Origin: Myxococcota bacterium
GTDB lineage: Bacteria; Myxococcota; Polyangia; GCA-2747355; JAKLHH01
Length of the DNA stretch: 8,814 nt
Assembly: GCA_022710245.1 (NCBI GenBank)
Contig: JAKLHH010000244.1
Location: 1-8,814, forward strand
Reading direction: 5' to 3'
The position numbers were made by a program, and so were the translations under genes. Positions 1 to 8,814 of this stretch are shown here, in pieces. Position 1 is the first letter of the stretch. Each line of letters opens with the position of its first letter. The notes beneath the pieces were generated by a model. That model was not told where the DNA came from and ran no database searches. It was given only the letters and a program-made list of their open reading frames with translations.

Positions 1-1546
1 GACGTCCATCGAGAGCCCCACCGTCCCGAAGGCGGAGACCGCCGAAGAGGAGCCGCTCGAAGCTCTGGGTCTCGAGCTGCAGCAGCGTGGCGAAGAGCGC
101 CACGACCAGCAGGAAGGAGACGACGATGATCGCCGTCGCCTTGTAGACCACCGCCTGCGGCACGGTGCGCCCGAAGGCCTCCACCTCTCCCCGCCCCTGC
201 AGCATGGCCCGCACCGAGAGGAGGAGCACCCCCGCCGTCGTCGTCTTGATGCCGCCGGCGGTGCCGCCCGGCGAGCCGCCGATGAACATCAGGACCACCA
301 TCAGCAGCACCCCGGCCCCGCCGAGCGCCGACGTGTTCACGGTGTTGAACCCTGCCGTGCGGGCGGTCACCGAGGAGAAGCAGGCGCCGAGCAGCTTCTC
401 GCCCAGCGGCAACCCGGCGAGCGTGCGGTTGTACTCGACGAAGTAGAAGAGGATGGCACCCAGGCTGAGCAGCAGCGCGGTCGCGGGCAGCACCAGCTTG
501 ACGTGGGCAGAGGCGCCGGCCCAGCCGCGCCGGGCGCCGCCGCGCCGGGTCAGGGCAGCGATCACGATGAAGCCCACCCCACCGAGGATGATGAGCGCGC
601 TCACCACCACGTTCACCACCAGGTCACCGCGGTAGCTCATCAGGCTGTCGCTGAAGGTGGCGAAGCCGGCGTTGCAGAAGGCCGAGACGGAGTGAAAGGC
701 CCCGAAGTAGACCGCCCGCGAGAGCGGCATGTCGAGGGCGAAGCGGGCCGCGAGCAGCAGCGCCCCCACCGCCTCGATGAGCAGCGTCGACTTGACGATG
801 TAGGCCGTCAGCCCCTGCACGGCCTGCAGGTCCGAGGCCTCGAGCATGTCGGCCAGGAGCGAGCGGCCGCGCAGCCCCAGGCGACTGCCGAGCAGCAGGG
901 TGGCCGAGGCCGAGAGCGTCATGATGCCGAGCCCGCCCACCTGGATCAGCCCGAGGATGGTCCCCTGGCCGAAGCCGGTGAAGTAGGTGGCGGTGTCCCG
1001 GACCACCAGGCCGGTCACGCAGGTGGCCGAGGTGGCGGTGAAGAGGGCGTCGAGCAGCGAGGCGCCGCGGCCGTCGCGCGTCGCGGCCGGGAAGGTCAGC
1101 AGGACCGCGCCGAGCAGGATGATCGCGGCGAAGCTCACCAGCATGAGCTGCGCCGGGTGAGCGGCGAGGCGGCGCTCGACGAGGCTGCCCAGCCGGGTGC
1201 GGGCCAGCAGGTGCCCGGTCACGAGGACCTGGCGCAGGGTGACGGTCAGCCGCAGCAGCAGCCCGTGCCCGGCGGTGACGGCGACCGCGACCACGAGGGC
1301 GAGCAGGAGCCAGGAGAAGCGCTGGGCCCGGAGTGCGGCGCTGCGGTCCAGCCGCCCGACGAGCTCCTCCACGTCGCGCGCCACCGAGAGCCCCAGCGCG
1401 GCCGCCAGCAGGACCTCGGTGAGCGCGGTCAGCCCGAAGAAGTGCAGCCGGTAGCCGTCGAGCACCAGCACCAGCGGCAGGGCGAGCAGGTTGCCGGCGA
1501 GGGTGGGCCGGAGGAGCCGGGCGGCGTGGGGGTGAGACGGCAGCAT
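1..1546 (-). CDS. trkH: TrkH/KtrB-family potassium transporter membrane subunit, 3' part cut by window edge and frameshifted near the edge
   Basis: Integral inner-membrane, K+-translocating subunit of a Trk/Ktr uptake system, which normally works with a cytoplasmic TrkA/KtrA NAD-binding regulator (none in the window). My translation from the ATG at 1546 gives about 500 hydrophobic residues. Three of the four pore-loop filter motifs are in frame: TSATCVTGL (172-180), VSAFCNAGF (287-295) and VTARTAGFN (393-401). The family-typical GGSPGGTAGGIKTTT stretch follows. The first M1-P-M2 repeat begins only near residue 127, so there is an N-terminal extension with several predicted membrane helices beyond a minimal KtrB. 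The fourth filter, SAFGTVGLS, is present at positions 10-36 but in another frame (see the separate entry). The ATG is the first start after an in-frame TAG at 1562-1564; the ribosome site is weak. A 172-nt gap separates it from the upstream lipoprotein gene, so it may be a separate transcription unit. Family assignment is firm; Trk versus Ktr type is not resolved. Confidence 0.92.
   Translation of the reverse strand, partial: MLPSHPHAARLLRPTLAGNLLALPLVLVLDGYRLHFFGLTALTEVLLAAALGLSVARDVEELVGRLDRSAALRAQRFSWLLLALVVAVAVTAGHGLLLRLTVTLRQVLVTGHLLARTRLGSLVERRLAAHPAQLMLVSFAAIILLGAVLLTFPAATRDGRGASLLDALFTATSATCVTGLVVRDTATYFTGFGQGTILGLIQVGGLGIMTLSASATLLLGSRLGLRGRSLLADMLEASDLQAVQGLTAYIVKSTLLIEAVGALLLAARFALDMPLSRAVYFGAFHSVSAFCNAGFATFSDSLMSYRGDLVVNVVVSALIILGGVGFIVIAALTRRGGARRGWAGASAHVKLVLPATALLLSLGAILFYFVEYNRTLAGLPLGEKLLGACFSSVTARTAGFNTVNTSALGGAGVLLMVVLMFIGGSPGGTAGGIKTTTAGVLLLSVRAMLQGRGEVEAFGRTVPQAVVYKATAIIVVSFLLVVALFATLLQLETQSFERLLFGGLRLRDGGALDGR
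37..46 (-). other. Apparent frameshift in the TrkH-like gene
   Basis: The frame that is open from 1546 reads ...SFERLLF down to position 44 and then becomes GGLRLRDGG, which is not family-like. The frame whose codons begin at 42, 39, 36 and so on reads AVSAFGTVGLSMDV, the expected fourth pore-loop filter. Family members usually have an acidic residue between LF and A/V-V-S, so the simplest account is a 2-nt loss (GAG GCG reduced to G GCG). An extra single base is the alternative. No homopolymer lies at the site. It could be a real lesion or an assembly error. Confidence 0.75.
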
Positions 1547-1718
1547 GTTTCGCCCGTCACTCTACCTGCCATCGCCGAAGCGGGGAAGGCGGGAAGCGCG
1601 GCGCGGCCCGGACGTGTGTGATCGCTCCCGGTCGTTCAGGTTCCCCTCGCTTCCCGATCGCCCGCGGTCCTGGCGCCGATCGTAGGTCTTCGCGCGGTGC
1701 CCGCCTCGGTCCACGTCT

Positions 1719-2987
1719 TCAGAGCTCGGGCAGGAGGTCCTCGATCACCACCGCCGCCTCGAGCGGGCTCCCGCCCCGCTCGAGCCCCAGCGTGAGCTGG
1801 GTCCCCGGCGCGCCTCGCAGCGTGGCCAGCGCCTGCGCGAGCGAGAGGCCCGCGAGCGCCTTGCCGCCCACGGTGCGGAGCAGGTCGCCGACCGTGACCC
1901 CCGCGGTGAACGCGCTCGACGGCTGATAGACCATCTCCACCCGGAAGTCCTCCTTGCGCTGCGAGAGCTCGACGCCGACGCGCCTCCACTCGCCGGCGCC
2001 GAGCGAGCCCGCGACCGGGTAGAAGAGGTAGCGCTTCTCGGGGCCCGCGTAGAGCGTGAGGAAGCTGCGGTAGAAGGGGTAGCCGAGGAACTCGGTCGGC
2101 ATCCCGACCAGCTTGAGCGCCAGCGCGAGGTGGTGGTTGTCGGGGACCACCACGGCCCACGAGCCCTTCACCTCGGCGCCGCCGGCGAGGGTGAGCGAGG
2201 GGAGCCGCGTGACGAAGCCCGCCGTCGCGCCGCTGTTCGTCAGCCAGAGGTAGCCCTGCAGCCTGGGCAGCTTGCCCGAGGGGTCGAGCTTGTCGAAGGT
2301 GCTCTGCACGAGGAGCGTCACCCCCGAGCCGGTGTCGGCCATCAGCTGGGTGGTGGCGCTCGCCGCGCCGCTCGCGTCCCTCACCAGCGCGTCGACGACC
2401 GGCACCCCGAGCTTCTCGACGAACTTGGCCTCGAGCGCGGCGCCGCTGCCGGCCGGGGGCAGCGAGCTCGGCGCCGCCGCGAGCACGTAGGCGGCCGGCG
2501 TGCGGTAGTCGAGCCCGATCCAGCGCGAGCCGAGGACGTCGGAGCCGACCAGCGCGCCGAGCTCCGCGCCGACGAACGCCGAGGGCGTGGCGAGGCTGGT
2601 CACCGCCACCAGCTGCTGCTTCGCGCTGATCGGCCCGAGGACCAGGTCCACCTTGGTCGTGCCGACGGCGCTGGTGAAGCGCGAGTCGATCGCCGTCGGG
2701 AAGGCGCCGGTGTCGAGCGCCAGCACCGCCGCCTTGCCGTCGATGGTGCCGTCGACGAGGAGCTGGCCGTCCGGCGAGAGCACCGCGGCGAGCGGCGCCG
2801 GCCAGGGCGGCACCAGGTCGGGCGCCGCGCGGTAGGGCGCGCGGTCGGGCGCGGCGTGATCGGGCAGCCGCTGGTCGAGGGTCACGCGCTGATCGGGCGG
2901 CAGCGGCTCCTGCTTCTCGACGCAGGCCGGGGAGAGCGCGAGCAGCGCGAGCGCGAGGAGACCGGAGGCGGCAGAGCGATCAACCAT
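1719..2987 (-). CDS. Lipoprotein with two aspartic-protease-like (DTG) domains and a C-terminal PDZ domain
   Basis: Predicted 422-residue exported protein, probably a periplasmic or outer-membrane-anchored aspartic peptidase. Residues 1-22 form a lipoprotein-type signal ending SPAC (Cys22; the lipobox is imperfect). Residues 31-63 are an Asp/Pro/Arg/Ala-rich linker. Domain 1 has DTG at 92-94 and a LVGSDVLG segment near 146-153. Domain 2 has DTGSG at 218-222 and an LGYPFYRSFLTLY segment near 301-313. Each pair resembles the catalytic DTG plus the later hydrophobic-G motif of retropepsin-like domains. Residues 355-405 look like PDZ (GVTVGDLLRTVGGKALAGLS), expected to bind C-termini or unfolded segments. 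The ATG at 2987 was chosen over an upstream in-frame start at 3050 because it has a GGAGGAG site 5 nt upstream, begins the signal peptide and removes overlap with the kinase gene. It lies 35 nt after the PPC kinase stop, probably in the same operon. Substrate unknown; activity not proven by motifs alone. Confidence 0.85.
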   Translation of the reverse strand: MVDRSAASGLLALALLALSPACVEKQEPLPPDQRVTLDQRLPDHAAPDRAPYRAAPDLVPPWPAPLAAVLSPDGQLLVDGTIDGKAAVLALDTGAFPTAIDSRFTSAVGTTKVDLVLGPISAKQQLVAVTSLATPSAFVGAELGALVGSDVLGSRWIGLDYRTPAAYVLAAAPSSLPPAGSGAALEAKFVEKLGVPVVDALVRDASGAASATTQLMADTGSGVTLLVQSTFDKLDPSGKLPRLQGYLWLTNSGATAGFVTRLPSLTLAGGAEVKGSWAVVVPDNHHLALALKLVGMPTEFLGYPFYRSFLTLYAGPEKRYLFYPVAGSLGAGEWRRVGVELSQRKEDFRVEMVYQPSSAFTAGVTVGDLLRTVGGKALAGLSLAQALATLRGAPGTQLTLGLERGGSPLEAAVVIEDLLPEL

Positions 2988-2992
2988 CGGGG

Positions 2993-2999
2993 CTCCTCC
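2993..2999 (-). promoter_or_regulatory. Strong Shine-Dalgarno site that decides the start of the protease lipoprotein
   Basis: The minus strand reads GGAGGAG, then CCCCG (5 nt), then ATG at 2987. This is the best ribosome site in the window and fixes the start at 2987 rather than 3050. Confidence 0.8.
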
Positions 3000-3022
3000 G
3001 GCGATGGGCGATGGGCGGCGAG

Positions 3023-4993
<1,971 letters not shown>

Positions 4994-5002
4994 GCTCAGC
5001 AG

Positions 5003-5007
5003 TCCTC
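5003..5007 (-). promoter_or_regulatory. Shine-Dalgarno site supporting a TTG start for the PPC kinase
   Basis: The minus strand reads GAGGA, then a 9-nt spacer, then TTG at 4993-4991 in frame with the kinase. The alternative GTG at 5056 has no comparable purine-rich site. Confidence 0.5.
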
Positions 5008-5010
5008 GCG

Positions 5011-5032
5011 CCGCGGGCTTTAACGCCCGCGG
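5011..5032. repeat. Perfect inverted repeat, 8-bp arms with a 6-nt loop, upstream of the PPC kinase
   Basis: The arms CCGCGGGC (5011-5018) and GCCCGCGG (5025-5032) are exact reverse complements around the loop TTTAAC. In minus-strand RNA this would form a very stable hairpin ending 3 nt before the GAGGA ribosome site. There is no T run after it, so a classical intrinsic terminator is unlikely. It could be a DNA operator, a translational control element or an mRNA-stabilising hairpin. If translation instead starts at GTG 5056, it would be coding. Confidence 0.6.
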
Positions 5033-5044
5033 ACAGCGCCGATC

Positions 5045-5073
5045 ATCGTAGCCCACCCCGGACCAAGATTCAA
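5045..5073 (-). promoter_or_regulatory. Candidate internal sigma70-type promoter for the PPC kinase
   Basis: On the minus strand TTGAAT (5073-5068) and TACGAT (5050-5045) are separated by exactly 17 nt; each matches the consensus hexamer at four of six positions. The -35 box overlaps the TGA stop of the upstream lipoprotein gene. The region from about 5063 to 5105 is clearly more AT-rich than its surroundings. The predicted transcript start, near 5038, would put the inverted repeat at 5011-5032 in the leader and leave the GTG at 5056 untranscribed, agreeing with the TTG start. Confidence 0.35.
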
Positions 5074-6167
5074 TTTGCCTTGTGATTTTCGGTGGCTTTG
5101 TTGGTCGCGGCCGCTGCGCCCGACCGCCCCACCTGGGCGGCGCCGCTCCCGTTCGCGCTGCCGGGCGAGAGCCAGTGGTAGCGGGCGCGGCCGGGCTCGA
5201 GCTCGAGGAGCGCGGCGGTGCCGCGGCTCCAGCGGCCGCCGAGGTCCTCGTGCGGCACCGAGTCCGCCGAGCCCACGTTGAGGAGCAGCGACTCCGACCA
5301 CTGCGCCTCGGCGACCGGGCGCCCGTCGAGGGTGGTGGCGTGGCCGGCCGCCTCGTGCACGTGCGCGAAGACGCCGAAGCGCAGCTTCGCCTCCTCGAGG
5401 AGCGTGGTGAGCAGCGGGTCGCCGATGTTCACCCCGCCGAAGGCCCGGTCCACGGCGGCGGGGCCGCTGCCGCGCGGCGGTCCGTGCGAGACGAGGAGCC
5501 GCGGCTCGGGGAGCGAGCGCCCGAGGTGCGCGAGCGCGCGCAGGTCCTCGCGGCTGTAGCTGCAGCCCTGCTCCCTGGCCATCAGGTGGTGCGGCAGGAA
5601 GTAGCCGGGCACCCCGAGCAGGCTCGCCCCGGGGACCACCACGGCGCGAGCGCGGGTGAGGTCGGCGCCGCGCTCGCCGAGCGCCTCCACCGCGGCCTGC
5701 CAGCCCGAGCGCGACTCGCGATCGCCGGGCAGCCCGACCACAGGCAGGCCCCGCAGCCGCTCGAGCACCGCGCGGATCCCCTCGAAGCTGGTGTCGAGCC
5801 CGCCGAGGACCACGATGCCCGCCGCCCCGCGCCGCTTGAAGAGCGCCGCCAGCCGCTCGATCTGCTCGAGCGTCGCCGGGAGCGCCTCCTTGGTGTCGCC
5901 GAGGACGCCGAGGATGACCCGGGCCGCGGGCTTCGCGCCGGCCGCGGGCTCGAGGAGCTCGCCGCGCGGGACGAGCTGCACGCTGCCCCAGCGGAGCGGC
6001 GCCGGGGCCTTGCCGCCGGCCCGCGCGCAGTGCTCGTAGGCGAGCGCCGGCGCGTCGGCGCTCGCCGCCGCGTCGGCCGCGGAGCGGGTGCGGCTGCTGC
6101 ACGCCGCCAGCGCGAGCGCGGTCAGCGTGATGAGGGAGCTGCCGCGACCAGGAGCTCGGCTGCTCAC
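5070..6167 (-). CDS. Lipoprotein with a metallophosphoesterase-like fold and altered metal-ligand motifs
   Basis: Predicted 365-residue exported lipoprotein: signal segment 11-22 with lipobox LAAC (Cys23), then an Ala-rich linker. The body resembles calcineurin-like phosphoesterases in motif order, but with changes. VLGDTK (88-93) stands where D-x-H is usual, GGLDT (122-126) where GDxx(D/N) is usual, and GDRE (148-151) where GNH(E/D) is usual. SHGPP (227-231) and AHVH (268-271) keep the late histidines. A conventional two-metal site therefore looks incomplete; it may be a pseudoenzyme or a divergent hydrolase. Start is GTG at 6167, only 7 nt after the LysM gene stop, with no clear ribosome site, which suggests translational coupling. 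Being exported, it is unlikely to dephosphorylate the kinases' cytoplasmic substrates. The C-terminal tail is low-complexity Ala/Gly/Ser and falls in an AT-rich patch. The fold assignment is by motif order only. Confidence 0.75.
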   Translation of the reverse strand: MSSRAPGRGSSLITLTALALAACSSRTRSAADAAASADAPALAYEHCARAGGKAPAPLRWGSVQLVPRGELLEPAAGAKPAARVILGVLGDTKEALPATLEQIERLAALFKRRGAAGIVVLGGLDTSFEGIRAVLERLRGLPVVGLPGDRESRSGWQAAVEALGERGADLTRARAVVVPGASLLGVPGYFLPHHLMAREQGCSYSREDLRALAHLGRSLPEPRLLVSHGPPRGSGPAAVDRAFGGVNIGDPLLTTLLEEAKLRFGVFAHVHEAAGHATTLDGRPVAEAQWSESLLLNVGSADSVPHEDLGGRWSRGTAALLELEPGRARYHWLSPGSANGSGAAQVGRSGAAAATNKATENHKAN

Positions 6168-6174
6168 CGCGGGG

Positions 6175-7085
6175 TCACGGCGCGGCCCGCTGCAGCCGGC
6201 TCTTCGCGTCGAAGAACGCGCGCAGCACCTTGGGCGAGGTGGAGACCTGATCGAGGACCATGGTCGGCTGCCTGAGGAGCGCCTCCTGGAACGTCTTCAC
6301 CGCCAGGTCCTCGCGGTCCACCGCCACGTAGGCGATGGCGAGGATCTTGTAGACGTCCCCGAGGTGCTCGTCGGCGGCGATCTCCCGCCCGAGGAGGCGC
6401 ACCAGCCTGAGCGGCACCGCCCAGTACTCGCCGCTCCTGAGCAGCGCGTTCGCCTCCTGCAGCGACTCACGCCGCTCGCGGTCGGCGCCGCTGGTGCCGG
6501 TGGTGATGCCGAGGAGCTGCTCGTTGGTCAGCTCCTCGAGGCGCAGCGGGTCGATCTTCACGTCGATGATCGGGATCTCGATCTGCTGGCCGGTGGGCGG
6601 GCGCGAGCTGGTGGCGAAGTTGTAGGAGGCGATCAGGCTGCTGTGCTTCGCCGCGCCGAGGAAGCGCTTGGCGAGGTCCGCGTAGGTCTCGCCCGAGGAC
6701 GGGAGGTAGGGCACCGCGAAGGGCACCTCGAGGACGCGCCCCGCCTTCACGCGCTTCTTGCGGCCGAGCTTGTTGAGGGTCGCCAGCACCTGCCAGCGCC
6801 GCCGGTCGCCGAGGAGCTGCTTGGAGAGCTCCTCGATCGAGGAGGGGCGGCGGACCGTGAAGCTCCAGCCGGTGGGGACGCGGAGGTGGTCGCCGGCGCG
6901 CAGCGCGCTCTTCGACTCGAGGCCGTTGGCGAGCGCGATGAAGCGCGCCGGGGCCTCGTCGCCGTAGTAGTGCCTGGCGATGGAGGCCAGCGTCTCGCCG
7001 AGGCGGACCCGGTGCATCACCCGCTGCGCGGCCGCGGGCGCGGGCGCGAGGAGGAGGAGGGCGAGCGCGAGGAGCAGGGGGCGCG

Positions 7086-7089
<4 letters not shown>
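6175..7089 (-). CDS. Secreted LysM-repeat peptidoglycan-binding protein with a TPR-like C-terminus
   Basis: Predicted 304-residue periplasmic protein. Residues 1-21 are a Sec signal peptide (hydrophobic Leu/Ala core, likely cleaved after AAA). The first LysM domain is clear: MHRVRLGETLASIARHYYGD to LRAGDHLRVP (25-72). Two weaker LysM-like units follow, at about 75-124 (SIEELSKQLLGD to VKAGRVLEVPF) and 126-174 (ETYADLAKRFLG to PTGQQIEIPI). LysM binds GlcNAc-containing glycans, so a peptidoglycan anchor is likely. Residues about 205-300 look helical and TPR-like (DVYKILAIAYVAVDREDLAVKTFQEALLRQP), followed by a TSPKVLRAFFDAKSRL tail. The ATG at 7089 was chosen because it starts the signal peptide and overlaps the upstream kinase stop as ATGA; the in-frame extension to 7569 is Arg/Pro/Ala-rich shadow of the kinase gene. 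The role with the kinase is inferred from this coupling. Confidence 0.88.
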
Positions 7090-8426
<1,337 letters not shown>

Positions 8427-8446
8427 GGCGCTTTCCGGCTGCAGCC

Positions 8447-8475
8447 AGTCTAGTACAGAGGCTGGGGAGTGTACA
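8447..8475 (-). promoter_or_regulatory. Possible promoter of the minus-strand operon
   Basis: On the minus strand TGTACA (8475-8470) and TAGACT (8452-8447) are 17 nt apart, each matching the sigma70 consensus at four of six positions. The start would be near 8440, giving a leader of about 14 nt before GTG 8426. Moderate matches only; in such GC-rich DNA this remains a guess. Confidence 0.25.
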
Positions 8476-8476
8476 G
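8453..8476. repeat. Direct repeat GTACAG in the divergent kinase intergenic region
   Basis: GTACAG occurs at 8453-8458 and again at 8471-8476, an 18-bp start-to-start spacing, overlapping the possible promoter. It could be a paired regulator site, but six-base repeats arise easily by chance. Confidence 0.3.
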
Positions 8477-8481
8477 GAGGA

Positions 8482-8501
8482 GGCGGTGGTGGGCGGTGGT
8501 G
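8482..8501. repeat. Perfect tandem 10-bp repeat between the divergent kinases
   Basis: GGCGGTGGTG occurs twice back to back (8482-8491, 8492-8501) in the 174-bp gap between the two divergent kinase starts. It might be a regulator site or simple-sequence expansion. The rest of the gap is G-rich on the plus strand with no visible gene. Confidence 0.6.
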
Positions 8502-8590
8502 AGGGGAAGGGGACGCGCCCCGCCGCGCTCCGGCGGCGGCCGGGGGGCGGAGAGGGTGCTCGACAGAGGCCCGGCGGTGAGGATAGCCTC

Positions 8591-8596
8591 AGGGGA
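8591..8596 (+). promoter_or_regulatory. Shine-Dalgarno site of the plus-strand kinase
   Basis: AGGGGA lies 4 nt before ATG at 8601 and supports that start. Confidence 0.55.
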
Positions 8597-8600
8597 CCGC

Positions 8601-8814
8601 ATGAGCGAGGCATCCTCCAGCCTGGTGGGCAGCACCCTGGGCGACCGCTACGTGGTCCTGCGCGAGATCGGGCGCGGGGCCATGGGCACCGTCTACGAGG
8701 CGCGCCACGCGGTGATCGGCCGCCGCTTCGCCATCAAGGTCCTCAAGCGCTCCTGCAGCACCTCGGTGCAGCGCGAGCGCTTCTTTCACGAGGCGCGCGC
8801 GGCGGGCGCGGTCG
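8601..8814 (+). CDS. Ser/Thr protein kinase, N-terminal part only
   Basis: The 71 visible codons begin the N-lobe of a third Hanks-type kinase: DRYVVLREIG (15-24), glycine loop GRGAMG (24-29), AIK with ATP lysine K46, and an alpha-C segment RFFHEARAAGAV with the likely salt-bridge glutamate E64. The catalytic loop, DFG and any membrane or sensor domain lie beyond the window. ATG at 8601 has an AGGGGA site and gives the usual short leader (SEASSSLVGSTLG) before the kinase fold. It is divergent from the PEGA kinase across 174 bp, so the two may share control sequences. The open frame reaches the right edge with no stop. Confidence 0.9.
   Translation, partial: MSEASSSLVGSTLGDRYVVLREIGRGAMGTVYEARHAVIGRRFAIKVLKRSCSTSVQRERFFHEARAAGAV

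Noticed and set aside
503..1621. Long plus-strand open frame of 372 codons opposite the TrkH gene
   Set aside because: Its product is low-complexity Gln/Glu/Gly/Arg-rich with no domain, and it is the antisense of a well-supported membrane protein; GC-rich codon bias keeps such frames open.
1547..1718. Possible terminator between the protease and TrkH genes
   Set aside because: Only short inverted matches (for example CGATCG copies) were seen, with no strong stem followed by a T run; no gene or clear promoter was found in these 172 nt.
3001..3020. Short repeated GCGATGGG units between the PPC kinase and the protease gene
   Set aside because: Two imperfect copies of a short G-rich unit in a 35-nt gap; likely chance in this base composition.
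8560..8588. Promoter for the plus-strand kinase (TCGACA, then a weak GATAGC)
   Set aside because: The -35 is good but the -10 matches only three of six positions and the implied start would fall inside the ribosome site.

Overview
The window comes from a very GC-rich bacterium. Its gene content suggests a myxobacterium-like organism (Myxococcota, formerly Deltaproteobacteria). The indications are three Hanks-type Ser/Thr kinases in under 6 kb, kinase-linked PEGA and PPC-like extracytoplasmic domains, a LysM protein with a TPR-like tail, and a lipoprotein with an Asp/Pro/Ala-rich linker. This placement is inferred from style and gene content only; there is no rRNA or marker gene here.

Layout. 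Six genes lie on the minus strand and one partial gene on the plus strand. Reading in the direction of minus-strand transcription (high to low coordinates): a membrane Ser/Thr kinase with a C-terminal PEGA domain (8426-7086); a secreted LysM-repeat protein with a TPR-like tail (7089-6175, sharing an ATGA with the kinase); a lipoprotein with a metallophosphoesterase-like fold and altered metal-ligand motifs (6167-5070); a second membrane Ser/Thr kinase with two PPC-like domains (about 4993-3023); a lipoprotein with two DTG aspartic-protease-like domains and a PDZ domain (2987-1719); then, after a 172-nt gap, a TrkH/KtrB-type potassium transporter subunit (1546 to beyond the left edge). On the plus strand, a third Ser/Thr kinase starts at 8601 and runs off the right edge, divergent from the PEGA kinase.

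How the genes may work together. The first five minus-strand genes are tightly packed and all but one of their products has an extracytoplasmic part predicted to sit at the envelope or periplasm; the LysM protein is fully exported. The simplest reading is an envelope-sensing module: two transmembrane kinases carry signals to the cytoplasm, with a peptidoglycan-binding protein, a phosphoesterase-like lipoprotein and a PDZ protease lipoprotein acting on the periplasmic side. This is inference from gene order and domains.

Most notable points. (1) The TrkH reading frame is broken about 40 bases from the left edge, inside the fourth pore-loop repeat. (2) A candidate internal promoter, a perfect 8-bp hairpin, a Shine-Dalgarno site and a TTG start line up ahead of the PPC kinase, in a local AT-rich pocket. 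(3) The metallophosphoesterase-like lipoprotein has lost several canonical ligands. (4) The protease lipoprotein carries two DTG motifs in one chain. (5) A run of nine G/C bases lies inside the PEGA kinase gene. No RNA genes, insertion sequences or CRISPR arrays were seen.
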